Counted from the first letter of the stretch, positions 1 to 8,143 are shown. The stretch is 64,000 bases of DNA from an uncultured Eubacterium sp. (GCF_934525195.1 NZ_CAKSZA010000004.1:124001-188000), one strand, 5' to 3'. Numbers and translations: made by a program. Notes: a model not told the origin generated them from the sequence alone.

Positions 1-127
1 CAGAACCTTTAAAGAAAATATCGTTTTCTACTTCTGCGGTAGAGAGTGAAAACTGATTGATAAGTTTAATCTTATCAAGTCCGGACAAATCAACAAAGTC
101 CGAAATCCAATTCATAGATAAAAACAT
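1..127 (-). CDS. pheT: Phenylalanine--tRNA ligase beta subunit, N-terminal fragment
   Basis: The first 42 codons of PheT, running off the left edge. The translation opens MFLSMNWISDFVDLSG, the usual PheT start where a short lead precedes the N-W-[IL]-x-D-[YF]-V-D-L block. The ATG at 127-125 is preceded by a GGGGAG ribosome binding site, and it lies 17 bases after the pheS stop. PheT and PheS form the heterotetramer that charges tRNA-Phe in the cytoplasm. Both genes should be controlled by the T-box upstream of pheS. The catalytic and editing domains lie outside the window. Confidence 0.9.
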   Translation of the reverse strand, partial: MFLSMNWISDFVDLSGLDKIKLINQFSLSTAEVENDIFFKGS

Positions 128-144
128 AATGTCACTCCCCTTTC

Positions 145-1197
145 TTATTCATCATCGGTGAACTGGCTCATAGCCTTGAGGCTGCCGCCGTTCAAATCAC
201 GAATATCTTTAATGCCGTATTTCATCATAACAAGTCTTGTAAGACCCAAACCGAACGCAAAGCCTGTGTATTCATCAGGGTCAATGCCACCCATACGGAG
301 AACCTCAGGGTGAATCATTCCGCAAGGGCAAAGTTCGAGCCAACCGCTGTGCTTACAGCTTGGGCAGCCCTCACCGCCACAGATAAGACAGCTGATATCA
401 AGTTCAAATCCCGGCTCAACGAACGGAAAGAAGCCCGGACGAAGTCTAACCTTAATGTCCTTTTGGAACACTTCCGAAAGCATAGTTTTCATAAAGTAAA
501 TAAGGTTTGAAATAGAAATATCCTTGCCGACCATCATACCTTCCATTTGGAAGAAAGTGTTTTCGTGGCAAGCGTCTGTTGCTTCGTTACGGAAGCATCT
601 GCCAGGGAAAATAGCCTTGATAGGTGTGCCGTTATTGATAAGTTCGTCCCTATACTTTCTCAAAATAGCATTTTGTGCAGCTGAAGTCTGTGACTTCAAG
701 AGCTGACCGTTTGTGAGATAATAAGTGTCCTGCATATCACGGGCAGGGTGATCCTTTGGCACATTAACGGATTCAAAGCACTCATAGTCGGTTACAACTT
801 CAGGATAATCCTCAACCGTAAAGCCCATTGATTTGAATATCTGTTCACACTGACGCTGAACGATTGTTACAGGGTGATATGAACCTCTTGCCAAATTTGC
901 AGGGAGAGAAAGGTCAAATTCAGGCATAAGCTCTATTTCCCTTTGAATCTCTCTTTCGTTCATTTCTGCGGTTTTTTCGGCAATTCTTTGAGCAACAACG
1001 CCTTTAAGTTCGTTTACTCTTTGACCGAAAGCCTTTTTGTCCTCAACTGAAAGTTCTTTCATTGCCTTGAGCAAATCGGTTACACTTCCCTTTTTGCCGA
1101 GATATGCAACACGAACATCCTCAAGTTCAGACAAATCCTTAATATTTTCAAGTTCTTTTTCAAACTTGGATCTTAAGTCTTTAATCTTTTGTTCCAT
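145..1197 (-). CDS. pheS: Phenylalanine--tRNA ligase alpha subunit
   Basis: A 350-residue class II aminoacyl-tRNA synthetase subunit that catalyses ATP-dependent charging of tRNA-Phe. The N-terminal ~90 residues form the charged coiled-coil arm that contacts tRNA. The catalytic core follows, with the TSAAQNA block, motif 2 (FPGRCFRNEATDACH) and motif 3 near the C-terminus (FGFGLGLTRLVMMKYGI, written here in part as GLGLTRLVMM). The open frame extends further upstream, but the ATG at 1197 (MEQKIKDL) is chosen because it follows a GGAGG site. The longer frame runs into the T-box leader. pheT follows directly. Confidence 0.97.
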   Translation of the reverse strand: MEQKIKDLRSKFEKELENIKDLSELEDVRVAYLGKKGSVTDLLKAMKELSVEDKKAFGQRVNELKGVVAQRIAEKTAEMNEREIQREIELMPEFDLSLPANLARGSYHPVTIVQRQCEQIFKSMGFTVEDYPEVVTDYECFESVNVPKDHPARDMQDTYYLTNGQLLKSQTSAAQNAILRKYRDELINNGTPIKAIFPGRCFRNEATDACHENTFFQMEGMMVGKDISISNLIYFMKTMLSEVFQKDIKVRLRPGFFPFVEPGFELDISCLICGGEGCPSCKHSGWLELCPCGMIHPEVLRMGGIDPDEYTGFAFGLGLTRLVMMKYGIKDIRDLNGGSLKAMSQFTDDE

Positions 1198-1204
1198 TGA
1201 TTTT

Positions 1205-1453
1205 CCTCCATAAAAAAATAAAAACGCCTCATAAATATGAGACGAAAAATTCCGTGGTACCACTCAAATTGCATACATAAAATATGCCACTCTTACCTTT
1301 ATCGCAGGTGTACGCCCTACTTAGTTACTCGAAGGGTGCTCGCAGGCTGAAATTCAAACCCCCGCCGATATGCACTCACACCGACCGTGCACTCTCTTTC
1401 ATCAAACGGACACTCTACTTACACCTGTTCATCGCATTAATTCTTTAATTGTT
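1205..1453 (-). promoter_or_regulatory. T-box leader, tRNA-Phe responsive
   Basis: The pheS leader holds the T-box core GTGGTACCACGG (minus strand, about 1250-1266), followed by an intrinsic terminator. Upstream lies a long stem I region (about 1320-1440). A TTC (Phe) triplet at 1351-1349, in the 3' half of stem I, suits a specifier codon for a pheST operon. Uncharged tRNA-Phe would stabilise the antiterminator and permit transcription. The T-box identity is clear from sequence. The exact specifier position is inference from context. Confidence 0.9.
1211..1244 (-). terminator. T-box regulated terminator of pheST
   Basis: On the minus strand CGTCTCAT and ATGAGGCG form a hairpin (1244-1225), followed by a T-rich run ending just before the pheS ribosome binding site. 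Its 5' side lies directly after the T-box core, so it competes with the antiterminator. Confidence 0.85.
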
Positions 1454-1459
1454 GCATAA

Positions 1460-1488
1460 ATTATAAACCTTAAAGGCAATTAAGTCAA
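1460..1488 (-). promoter_or_regulatory. Sigma-A promoter of the pheST T-box leader
   Basis: TTGACT at 1488-1483 and TATAAT at 1465-1460 on the minus strand, separated by 17 bases. Transcription should start near 1453. Confidence 0.8.
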
Positions 1489-1526
1489 GTTTTTTCAAGA
1501 TTTTGTATAAAATACTAAAAAAAGAG

Positions 1527-1555
1527 TTGAAATTATCATCAATAATGTATATAAT
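1527..1555 (+). promoter_or_regulatory. Sigma-A promoter of ireB
   Basis: TTGAAA at 1527-1532 and TATAAT at 1550-1555 with a 17-base spacer, about 60 bases before ireB. It is divergent from the pheST promoter. Confidence 0.75.
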
Positions 1556-1618
1556 ATAGTTTGAATTAACATATACCAAAACTGCGGTATATAATACTTT
1601 AAGCGGAGGTGGATCAAA

Positions 1619-1861
1619 GTGAAAGATAAGACTATGACCTTTAGAATTGCGAATGACAACGAGGATGTTATGAAAGACACCCTTACTGCTGTTTATGACG
1701 CATTAAAGGAAAAGGGCTACAACCCGATTAACCAAATAGTCGGCTATATTTTATCCGAAGATCCGACATACATCACCACTCATAACAACGCAAGAAGCTT
1801 AATCCGTAAGATAGACAGAGATGAGCTTTTGGCAGAAATGGTAAAGTATTACCTCAGCTAA
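1619..1861 (+). CDS. ireB: IreB family regulatory phosphoprotein (UPF0297)
   Basis: An 80-residue protein with the family-wide pattern [36 protein letters not shown] and [16 protein letters not shown]. In Enterococcus faecalis IreB is a substrate of the PASTA Ser/Thr kinase IreK and acts in the cell-wall stress response. Start is the GTG at 1619 after a GGAGGTGG site; MTFRI, five codons later, lacks comparable spacing. The threonines near the N-terminus that carry phosphorylation in homologues are conserved in kind (DKTMTF). In many Firmicutes the gene sits with alaS and ruvX, which are absent here. Confidence 0.92.
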   Translation: MKDKTMTFRIANDNEDVMKDTLTAVYDALKEKGYNPINQIVGYILSEDPTYITTHNNARSLIRKIDRDELLAEMVKYYLS

Positions 1862-1883
1862 TACAATATAAGGAGGGTTACCT

Positions 1884-2171
1884 TTGGCAGAAAAGTTTTT
1901 TGAATACAAAGGAAGACCTTTGGTTAGAAGCGGCAATACAATTTACTACGGAGATATGAACGATGCTTACGTTGTATGTCTTACAATTAAAAATGCCGAA
2001 GAATACAAAGACATCACTCTTGCAGGTGACATCACAATTCAGTTGCTTGCCACAGATGAAACATTGTCACCAAAGGACAGAATCGTTAAAAAGAGCGAAA
2101 AGAAGGGTCTTTTCACAGCCCTTGACCTCGGAGCTACTTGGCTTGAGCGTCAGCTCAAAAAAGATGCTTAA
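1884..2171 (+). CDS. Conserved small protein of unknown function downstream of ireB
   Basis: A 95-residue acidic-to-neutral protein, not assigned to a family. Start is TTG at 1884, supported by a perfect AGGAGGG six bases upstream; no better ATG lies nearby. It begins 22 bases after ireB, so the two are probably co-transcribed. The N-terminal half (KFFEYKGRPLVRSGNTIYYGDM) is rich in aromatic and beta-strand residues. The C-terminal third is lysine-rich (KKSEKKGLFTALDLGATWLERQLKK). No cysteines beyond one, no membrane segment and no signal peptide are visible. A strong terminator follows at once. Confidence 0.8.
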   Translation: MAEKFFEYKGRPLVRSGNTIYYGDMNDAYVVCLTIKNAEEYKDITLAGDITIQLLATDETLSPKDRIVKKSEKKGLFTALDLGATWLERQLKKDA

Positions 2172-2178
2172 TGCACAC

Positions 2179-2206
2179 AAAGAACCGATTGTTTCGGTTC
2201 TTTTTT
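2179..2206 (+). terminator. Rho-independent terminator after the ireB operon
   Basis: AAAGAACCGA and TCGGTTCTTT form a tight stem, followed by TTTTT. It lies 8 bases after the preceding stop codon. Confidence 0.9.
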
Positions 2207-2228
2207 ACTTTAAAAAGGAAATATTGTT

Positions 2229-2903
2229 ATGAACATTCAAAAAAGATTGCTTGAATTAAGCGACGAAAAGAATGCCGATTTTTCGGCAAAACTGACACCC
2301 GGTATTGACAGAGGAAAATTTTTAGGCGTGCGAATTCCTGCTTCAAGAAAACTTGCAAAAGAAATCATCAAAAGAAACGAACAAAAAGATTTTTTGAACA
2401 GTTTGCCACACAAATACTATGACGAGAACATTCTGCACTCAATTTTGATCAGCGAAATAAAAGACTATAACGAGTGCATAAAATACATTGACGAATTTTT
2501 GCCGTATGTTGACAACTGGGCGGTTTGCGACACAATGTCGCCAAAGGCTTTTAAAAGCGAACACAAAAAATTAATGAGTGACATTCTACGATGGGTGAAC
2601 AGCGACCAAGCCTATACCATCCGTTTTGGACTGAAAATCCTAATGGCTCATTTTTTGGATAATGATTTCAAAAAGGAATATCTCGAAATCCCCGCAAGAA
2701 TAAAAAGTGACGAATACTATATTAATATGATGATTGCGTGGTTCTTTGCAACAGCACTTGCAAAGCAATGGGACAACACAATAGTGTATATCGAAAACGG
2801 CGTGCTTGACAAATGGGTGCACAACAAAACCATTCAAAAAGCACGGGAAAGTTATCGCATAACAGCCGAACAAAAAGAGTATTTGAAATCGCTGAAAAAG
2901 TGA
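2229..2903 (+). CDS. DNA alkylation repair protein, AlkD-like
   Basis: A 224-residue all-helical protein of the DNA alkylation repair family (HEAT-like repeats, AlkC/AlkD superfamily). Members remove bulky or cationic alkylated bases by base excision. Family hallmarks are GVRIPASRKLAKEI near residue 35, the LHSILISEIKDY helix, and VDNWAVCDTMSPKAF around residues 95-110, where Asp and Trp line the lesion-binding cleft in AlkD. Length matches the family. Start ATG 2229 follows GGAAATATTGTT. It follows a terminator and appears to be a single-gene unit, with the next gene's promoter overlapping its stop. Confidence 0.88.
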   Translation: MNIQKRLLELSDEKNADFSAKLTPGIDRGKFLGVRIPASRKLAKEIIKRNEQKDFLNSLPHKYYDENILHSILISEIKDYNECIKYIDEFLPYVDNWAVCDTMSPKAFKSEHKKLMSDILRWVNSDQAYTIRFGLKILMAHFLDNDFKKEYLEIPARIKSDEYYINMMIAWFFATALAKQWDNTIVYIENGVLDKWVHNKTIQKARESYRITAEQKEYLKSLKK

Positions 2904-2905
2904 TG

Positions 2906-2934
2906 TTGACAACAACAAGTTAAAAATATAAAAT
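2906..2934 (+). promoter_or_regulatory. Sigma-A promoter of the esterase gene
   Basis: TTGACA at 2906-2911 and TAAAAT at 2929-2934 with 17 bases between, starting 3 bases after the upstream stop codon. Confidence 0.7.
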
Positions 2935-2965
2935 GAAAATATAAAATATACGGAGGCTGTGCAAA

Positions 2966-4093
2966 ATGGCTGAAAAAGTAAAAGAAAAGAAAAAGCATAA
3001 GGGGTTGAAAGTTTTGGGTGTTATTATACTAATCATTGCATTGATAGTCGGCATCGGTTTTGGCGTTATATACTACCTTACAAAGCCTGTTGACGACACA
3101 AGCGACAAGGCAATTAATGTCGGCGGTATGCTTTTGTCACAAGACATCGACTACAAAGAGGCTTCAACAGACGGACTTGAAAACGATCTCATTGTAAAGA
3201 TTATGCAGGTTTCGTGGAAATTCTGTGACAAGTCGGACAAAAAAAGAATGGCAACACAAACACCGCCCGAAAATGTTGTTAAGGTTAAAGACATACCATA
3301 CATTGATGACGGCAACCCGTACCACAAATTTGATGTATTCTATCCTGAGGGCGAAATTGCCAAAGAGGGTTTGCCTGTTATCATCGACATTCACGGCGGA
3401 GGCTGGATGTATGCCACAAAGGACCTCAACGAATACTACTGTATGGAACTTGCAAAAAAGGGCTATTGCGTGTTCAGCATAAGCTACCGTCTTGTGCCCG
3501 ATGTTACCGTAAACGAGCAAATCAAGGACTGCACAGACGCACTTGCATTCATCAGAGCGAATATGAAAGACTATCCTGCTAACAAAAAGACTGTTATGCT
3601 CACAGGCGACAGCGCAGGCGGACAACTCGCACTCTACAGCACAATCCTCAACAACAACCCTGACGCAAGAGAGATTTTCGGCACAGTCGAAACAAATCTC
3701 AACATCAAATGCTTGTTGCTCACCTCACCTGTTACATATGCAAAATCGGGCGGATGGTTCAGCATTTACACAAAAAAGATGTGGGGCAAGGATTACGAAA
3801 CCAAGAGCACCTACAATTATATGGATTTAAACGAAATTATGGAACTTGCAAACGATATGCCGCCAACATATTTCATCACAAGTTCGGGCGACACTCTTGC
3901 ACACGACCAAACAGTGAACGCATACAACTATTTTGTTGAAAAAGGCTACGAGTGCGAAATTGAGGATTTCACCGATTTAAGAGAGGGTAAAAAACTGCCA
4001 CATGTTTTCAGCGTGCTCGACCCCTTTGACGAATACGGTCAAAAAGCAATCGACAACGCCCTCGACTATTACCAAAAATCATTGTTAAAATAG
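2966..4093 (+). CDS. Membrane-anchored alpha/beta hydrolase (HSL-type esterase)
   Basis: A 375-residue hydrolase. Residues 1-11 are Lys-rich, and about 12-37 form one transmembrane helix (LKVLGVIILIIALIVGIGF), so the enzyme is probably tethered facing outward. The catalytic domain has the oxyanion-hole motif HGGGW and the nucleophile elbow GDSAGG, the signature of the hormone-sensitive lipase/carboxylesterase group. SSGDTLAHDQ and LPHVFS supply the expected late Asp and His. It probably cleaves carboxyl esters; an acetyl-xylan type substrate would suit the carbohydrate setting but is not shown. Start ATG follows CGGAGGCTG. Confidence 0.88.
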   Translation: MAEKVKEKKKHKGLKVLGVIILIIALIVGIGFGVIYYLTKPVDDTSDKAINVGGMLLSQDIDYKEASTDGLENDLIVKIMQVSWKFCDKSDKKRMATQTPPENVVKVKDIPYIDDGNPYHKFDVFYPEGEIAKEGLPVIIDIHGGGWMYATKDLNEYYCMELAKKGYCVFSISYRLVPDVTVNEQIKDCTDALAFIRANMKDYPANKKTVMLTGDSAGGQLALYSTILNNNPDAREIFGTVETNLNIKCLLLTSPVTYAKSGGWFSIYTKKMWGKDYETKSTYNYMDLNEIMELANDMPPTYFITSSGDTLAHDQTVNAYNYFVEKGYECEIEDFTDLREGKKLPHVFSVLDPFDEYGQKAIDNALDYYQKSLLK

Positions 4094-4103
4094 CACAAAA
4101 AAT

Positions 4104-4145
4104 AAGACTGTTTAACTTTATTTGTTAAGCAGTCTTGTTTTTTAT
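4104..4145. terminator. Bidirectional terminator between the esterase and fic genes
   Basis: AAGACTG...CAGTCTT hairpin (4104-4136) with T-runs on both sides, between convergent genes. It overlaps the last codons of fic. It resembles the hairpin at 4958-4988 beyond the toxin-antitoxin module. Confidence 0.85.
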
Positions 4146-4724
4146 TGCATATTTAAAAATATCTTTTAAATAATCTGTTACACCATTTGCAGATTGAATT
4201 GTGGCAATCATCAACTCATCGGTGTCAATTTCGGAAAAATCAATATCATAACCATTTTTATTTATTAATTGAGTTAAGAAAACCCTTTGAGTTCTGCCGT
4301 TACCCTCTCTAAACGGATGAATCATATTTGTAACACAATAGAAATCAACAAAATCATCAATAAAATCATCAAAATTTAAGCCTTGAAACAGATTTTTATC
4401 ATTCAATCTTTTAAAGCAATTTGACATAAGCTTTTCAACATTTTCAGCCTCTGCAAAAATTGTGCCTTTTTTGCTCATATCAACAGTTCTGTATTCCCCT
4501 GCCCAATTATAAATGTCGCCGAACAGATATCTATGAATATTTTTATAATGTTGAACATCAAAACTGTCAAAAAGCGGATTAAGTAAATACTCTGTTATTT
4601 TATTCAAAGTAATTGTAGTTTCAAGTTCTTTAAGTATAACTTCATCTTTAATATCAAATTTATTTATAAGGCAAGAAGTTCCCTCGTAACAATCGCTTTG
4701 CAAAGTATCAATACTATATGACAT
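4125..4724 (-). CDS. fic: Fic family protein (probable AMPylase toxin)
   Basis: A 199-residue Fic-domain protein. The catalytic loop is intact: HPFREGNGRTQR at residues 136-147, matching HxFx[DE]GNGRxxR, with H136 the general base and E140 the metal ligand. Upstream helices carry the typical IHRYLFGDIYNWAGEYR block that contacts the flap. The family transfers AMP, or another nucleotide-linked group, from NTPs to a hydroxyl of a target protein. Its start overlaps the stop of the small upstream gene (TAATG), so the two are translationally coupled. With that gene carrying the inhibitory motif, this is a class I Fic toxin; the target is unknown. Confidence 0.93.
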   Translation of the reverse strand: MSYSIDTLQSDCYEGTSCLINKFDIKDEVILKELETTITLNKITEYLLNPLFDSFDVQHYKNIHRYLFGDIYNWAGEYRTVDMSKKGTIFAEAENVEKLMSNCFKRLNDKNLFQGLNFDDFIDDFVDFYCVTNMIHPFREGNGRTQRVFLTQLINKNGYDIDFSEIDTDELMIATIQSANGVTDYLKDIFKYAIKNKTA

Positions 4725-4888
4725 TACATTTTTACTCCCTTTAAAGCCATTGCAAGTTTGATATATTCATCCATAGTAATTTCGTTATTTATTTTTCTGA
4801 CACAAAGCTCTTTTAAATCATCAGAAACGGTCATTCCCTCCATTTCTAACGAAGCAGTTGCATTTTTTATAGCTGTATCAACAGACAT
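4724..4888 (-). CDS. VbhA-like antitoxin of the Fic toxin
   Basis: A 54-residue ORF not obvious at usual size cut-offs. It starts with ATG at 4888 after AGGAGG and ends in TAATG overlap with fic. Residues 13-18 are SLEMEG, matching the Fic inhibitory motif [ST]xxxE[GN]; the Glu normally blocks the ATP gamma-phosphate site of the toxin. The rest fits the antitoxin VbhA family pattern: a helix ending in the motif, then a second short region (LKELCVRKINNEITMDEYIKL, in part LCVRKINNEIT) resembling ...LxxxxxxGEIS-x-[DE].... The partner assignment rests on motif, order and coupling. Confidence 0.88.
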   Translation of the reverse strand: MSVDTAIKNATASLEMEGMTVSDDLKELCVRKINNEITMDEYIKLAMALKGVKM

Positions 4889-4957
4889 AACATCAACCTC
4901 CTATCAGATTAATATTATTATACATTAACACAAAAAAATATTCAAGTCGTATTAATA

Positions 4958-4997
4958 AAGACTGCTTCGTTTCAAGCAAAGCAGTCTTGTTTTTTAA
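4958..4997. terminator. Terminator-like hairpin downstream of the GH31 gene
   Basis: AAGACTGCTT...AAGCAGTCTT style hairpin at 4958-4988. The better T-run is on the plus strand (GTTTTTTAA), and a weaker TTTATTAATA lies on the minus side that would serve the GH31 gene. It repeats the terminator sequence at 4127-4146 in direct orientation. Confidence 0.7.
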
Positions 4998-7285
4998 TCT
5001 CTTGATTCGATTACGAGTTTGCGGTCGTCGCCGTCAACCAATTTGATATTAGGTGTGATGCGAACCTTGCCGATGTTTTTGTAGAAAACAGACACCTTAT
5101 CTTTTTCGCAAACCACCGAGAAAACAAGGCGGGTGCAATCATTCTTTTTATATTCAAAGCTCTTGCCGTCATCATCAAAGAACGAACTTTGGAAAAAGCC
5201 GGTTTCTTGCGGATAAACTGTGAATACAAGTTTTTGTTCGCTTTCAAATCCGTACTTGCCCTCATCGGTTGGGAACACGCAACCGCTACGAACAAAATAA
5301 GGCATTTTTGAGGTTGGCGGAATGTGGAGGCTGACATTTTGACCACCCTTGTAGAGTTTGCTTCCGAGATACCAATCATCACCCTGAGGAAGATAGGCAG
5401 AAATATTTTCTATTCCCTCATCAAGCACGCAGGTTGCAAGCACATCTCTGCCGACCAAGAACGATTCGCAATCCTCCTCAATATCCTCGTCATCATAATA
5501 AAGAAACAGCGGTGCATTCATCGGTTCATCATACGAAACGCTGTTATATGCCGAGCTGTAAAGATAAGGAATAAGTTGCTTGCGCTGTGCAAAAATATCC
5601 CTAACCGAACCGATAACATCCTCATAGTCCCAAGGCATAACTGCCTCCATATCCTCTGTATCGTGGCAGCGAACAGTAAATCTTGGTTCAAAGAGTCCGT
5701 GTTGAAGCCAACGGAGGAACAGTTCATTTGACGGCATATCGCCAACAAATCCGCCCAAATCGTGACCATAGAAAAACATACCCGACATTGAAAGAGTAAG
5801 CCCGATATAGTGGCAATAATACAAATCATGGAACGAAGTCATATTATCGCCCGACCAAGTTTGTGCCATTCTTCTGACAGCGATATTTCCGCTTCGAGTA
5901 GAAACAAACGGACGAAGTTGTGGGTATTTTTTCTTCTGCGCTTCATAAGAAGCCTTGACCATAAGATAAGTTAAATTCGGTCTGACATCTCTTGCTTTGA
6001 TTTTGCCGAAGCCGAATCCGTTAACGGTAGCTCCCGAGTCCTTAATATCAAACTCGTTATTATCATTCCAAGTGGCAACGACGCCGTTATCAAGCAACTT
6101 TTCGGTCACTTGGGCACACCAAAAATCATAGGCATCTTTATTTGTAAAATCAAGATACGAACCGAGTCCGTCCCAAAGTTGGGTCACAAACGGAGTGCCG
6201 TCATCATTCTTGACAAAAAATCCCCTGTCCGCAATCGAATCATACATAGGATGAGTAAGGAGAAACGCAGGCTTAATGTTTGGAATAAAGTGAATGTCTT
6301 TTTCCTCAAGGCTGTTAACAAATTTTGCAGGGTCGGAGAATTTTTCCGTATTCCAATTGAACACGCAACCCTTATCCCCGATTGACGAATACAAACCCGA
6401 ACACGAAAGGTCGTATTTTTTCAGGCTATCGACAAAGCCTTGCATTTTTTCATCTGTATTTTCGGCATAGGCATATTCTGTTGCAGATGCACAAAAATCG
6501 AAGCTCCATTTTGGCGGAAATGCCTGTTTTCCGCACAATCTTGCAAACGAACGCAAAATCTCTAATTTTGAGCCGAAAATGACATAATAAACTATGCAGT
6601 TATCCTCTGTTTTAAAGAACTTATACGGCTGATAATAATTGTTGATTTCAACACCAAAATCCATATAGCAGGCGGCACTTGTATCGTAAAACACGCCGTA
6701 ATCGCCAACGCTGTTTTCGCAAATATAAAACGGAATATGTTTGTACAAAGGGTCGGAAGTTTCGGCATCGTATCCCATTGCGTCGGTGGCTTCAATCCTG
6801 AAACTTCTGCCCGATTTGTCCATAAATCCGCTTTTATCGCCAAGTCCGAATATTTTTTCATCTTCTTCTCTTGAAATATAATGATAGTATCCCCTGCCGA
6901 ATTCGTTTTCAAGATTATACGAAAGAGGTCGTCTGTCCTCAAAAAGCACCTCGCCGTCATCAATGAACGAAAGGAGGAAATTGTGAAAATCAACATCAAT
7001 TTCTATGCCTGAACCCAATGTGATTTTTTCACCGTTAACAGTTTCCTCCACCTTTGGTGTGTCAAAGTGGAAACCCTCTGTGTCAAGTCTGTTTCGTGCA
7101 GGAGAATTAGGCTGACCGTACGGATTTATGCAAAAAGTAGGCAAAATATCCTCGCCGTGACGGTAAATTGCAACTCTGACAATATTTTCTTCAACAAAGT
7201 CAAGTCTTGCATTTACATCATCACAGGCATACAGTCTGTAATTATTTGTGTATTCCACCAAATCAAAATTATGATTAAATTTCAT
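4994..7285 (-). CDS. Glycoside hydrolase family 31 (alpha-glucosidase-like)
   Basis: A 763-residue retaining GH31 enzyme. The N-terminal beta domain contains FGLGDKSG and related family blocks. The catalytic barrel carries the nucleophile in WNDNNEFD (D408; the family usually has WNDMNE), SxRSG at about 462-465, and the acid/base Asp in TWSGDN (D480). MSGMFFYGHDLGGF and FLRWLQHGLFEPRFTVRCH are typical of the subgroup. The C-terminus has the beta domains that follow the barrel in GH31. No signal peptide is visible, so it is likely cytoplasmic. GH31 includes alpha-glucosidases, alpha-xylosidases and sulfoquinovosidases; the exact substrate cannot be read from the sequence. Start ATG follows GGAGTAG. 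It is probably in one unit with the upstream DUF1643 gene. Confidence 0.93.
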   Translation of the reverse strand: MKFNHNFDLVEYTNNYRLYACDDVNARLDFVEENIVRVAIYRHGEDILPTFCINPYGQPNSPARNRLDTEGFHFDTPKVEETVNGEKITLGSGIEIDVDFHNFLLSFIDDGEVLFEDRRPLSYNLENEFGRGYYHYISREEDEKIFGLGDKSGFMDKSGRSFRIEATDAMGYDAETSDPLYKHIPFYICENSVGDYGVFYDTSAACYMDFGVEINNYYQPYKFFKTEDNCIVYYVIFGSKLEILRSFARLCGKQAFPPKWSFDFCASATEYAYAENTDEKMQGFVDSLKKYDLSCSGLYSSIGDKGCVFNWNTEKFSDPAKFVNSLEEKDIHFIPNIKPAFLLTHPMYDSIADRGFFVKNDDGTPFVTQLWDGLGSYLDFTNKDAYDFWCAQVTEKLLDNGVVATWNDNNEFDIKDSGATVNGFGFGKIKARDVRPNLTYLMVKASYEAQKKKYPQLRPFVSTRSGNIAVRRMAQTWSGDNMTSFHDLYYCHYIGLTLSMSGMFFYGHDLGGFVGDMPSNELFLRWLQHGLFEPRFTVRCHDTEDMEAVMPWDYEDVIGSVRDIFAQRKQLIPYLYSSAYNSVSYDEPMNAPLFLYYDDEDIEEDCESFLVGRDVLATCVLDEGIENISAYLPQGDDWYLGSKLYKGGQNVSLHIPPTSKMPYFVRSGCVFPTDEGKYGFESEQKLVFTVYPQETGFFQSSFFDDDGKSFEYKKNDCTRLVFSVVCEKDKVSVFYKNIGKVRITPNIKLVDGDDRKLVIESRD

Positions 7286-7345
7286 AAAATCTACTCCGTT
7301 GTAAATAAGTATTCGTGTTTTGATTATCTCATTTTTCGTCAGCGG

Positions 7346-7954
7346 TCAAAGGCTGTCAACATATGTATTTATATCGTAATCCTCAAATTCCGTTGTTTTG
7401 CAAAGATAGAGAGGATGGTGCGGATGCCCGTTCTTGAGAAGTTTGCCTGCGTGCACCCATTTTGCATTATATCTTTCGCCGATTTCAATCATTTCCCTGA
7501 CGCAAGATTTGAGATAGCCTCGTTCATTTACTATGCTTCCCCACGCAGCCCAAACAGTTGCATTTTTTGAATGAGAAAGCACATATTCAAACGCTTTCAT
7601 ATTTTCATTATGTAAAAAAGTATTAACCTCGGCATCCATATCCTTTGGTCTTGTCGCCCTTTGAGCATAAACATTGAACATAACAAAACTATCGTAGCCG
7701 TTGAAATGTGCCAAACGCTCAACAGATTTCAGGGTATTGTCAAGATTTTCAGGTTCTGCCGTTGATGGATTTATGCCAATACATATAACAGGTTTTTCGC
7801 CCCTTGTTCCGAGCAAATAACGATAATCACGATATTCTCCGGGAACGTATATCCACTTGTTTGAATCAAAACCTGTTGCTGTCAACGACTCATTATAATC
7901 TTCATCAAATGTCTTTATCTCAATAAAATGAGAATCATCGGTTGGAATATGCAT
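7346..7954 (-). CDS. DUF1643 domain-containing protein
   Basis: A 202-residue protein with the DUF1643 signature: RYLLGTRGEKPVICIGINPSTA, then DNTLKSVERLAHFNGYDSF and MFNVYAQRATRP, and later VWAAWGSI. The biochemical role of the family is not established. A GINPS motif with a following N-Y-Q-R region is reminiscent of the uracil-DNA glycosylase fold, which is family-level inference only. Own promoter upstream (8020-8049). It precedes GH31 by 60 bases on the same strand, and no functional link is apparent. Confidence 0.87.
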   Translation of the reverse strand: MHIPTDDSHFIEIKTFDEDYNESLTATGFDSNKWIYVPGEYRDYRYLLGTRGEKPVICIGINPSTAEPENLDNTLKSVERLAHFNGYDSFVMFNVYAQRATRPKDMDAEVNTFLHNENMKAFEYVLSHSKNATVWAAWGSIVNERGYLKSCVREMIEIGERYNAKWVHAGKLLKNGHPHHPLYLCKTTEFEDYDINTYVDSL

Positions 7955-8019
7955 TTTCTCACTCTTTTCGTGTTAGCGGCACAGCGCCGTCCACTTTGGT
8001 ATTTTTTGCTTATTATATT

Positions 8020-8049
8020 ATTATACTATTGTATAAAAGCATATGTCAA
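8020..8049 (-). promoter_or_regulatory. Sigma-A promoter of the DUF1643-GH31 unit
   Basis: TTGACA at 8049-8044 and TATAAT at 8025-8020 on the minus strand, spacer 18 bases. Confidence 0.75.
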
Positions 8050-8112
8050 CGCACCAAAATGAACAAATTGTAAAAATATTATGTTTTTCGATTTTTAATC
8101 AACATTCAAAAA

Positions 8113-8139
8113 GTGACGTAAGTAATACACTCACGTCAC
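8113..8139 (-). terminator. Terminator after the GT2 gene
   Basis: GTGACGT and ACGTCAC form a perfect 7-bp stem, followed on the minus strand by TTTTTG, 5 bases after the GT2 stop. Confidence 0.8.
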
Positions 8140-8143
8140 ACAA

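Noticed and set aside
1495..1680. Minus-strand 61-codon hydrophobic frame
   Set aside because: It overlaps the ireB promoter and start on the opposite strand; the AT-rich sequence gives hydrophobic codons by chance.
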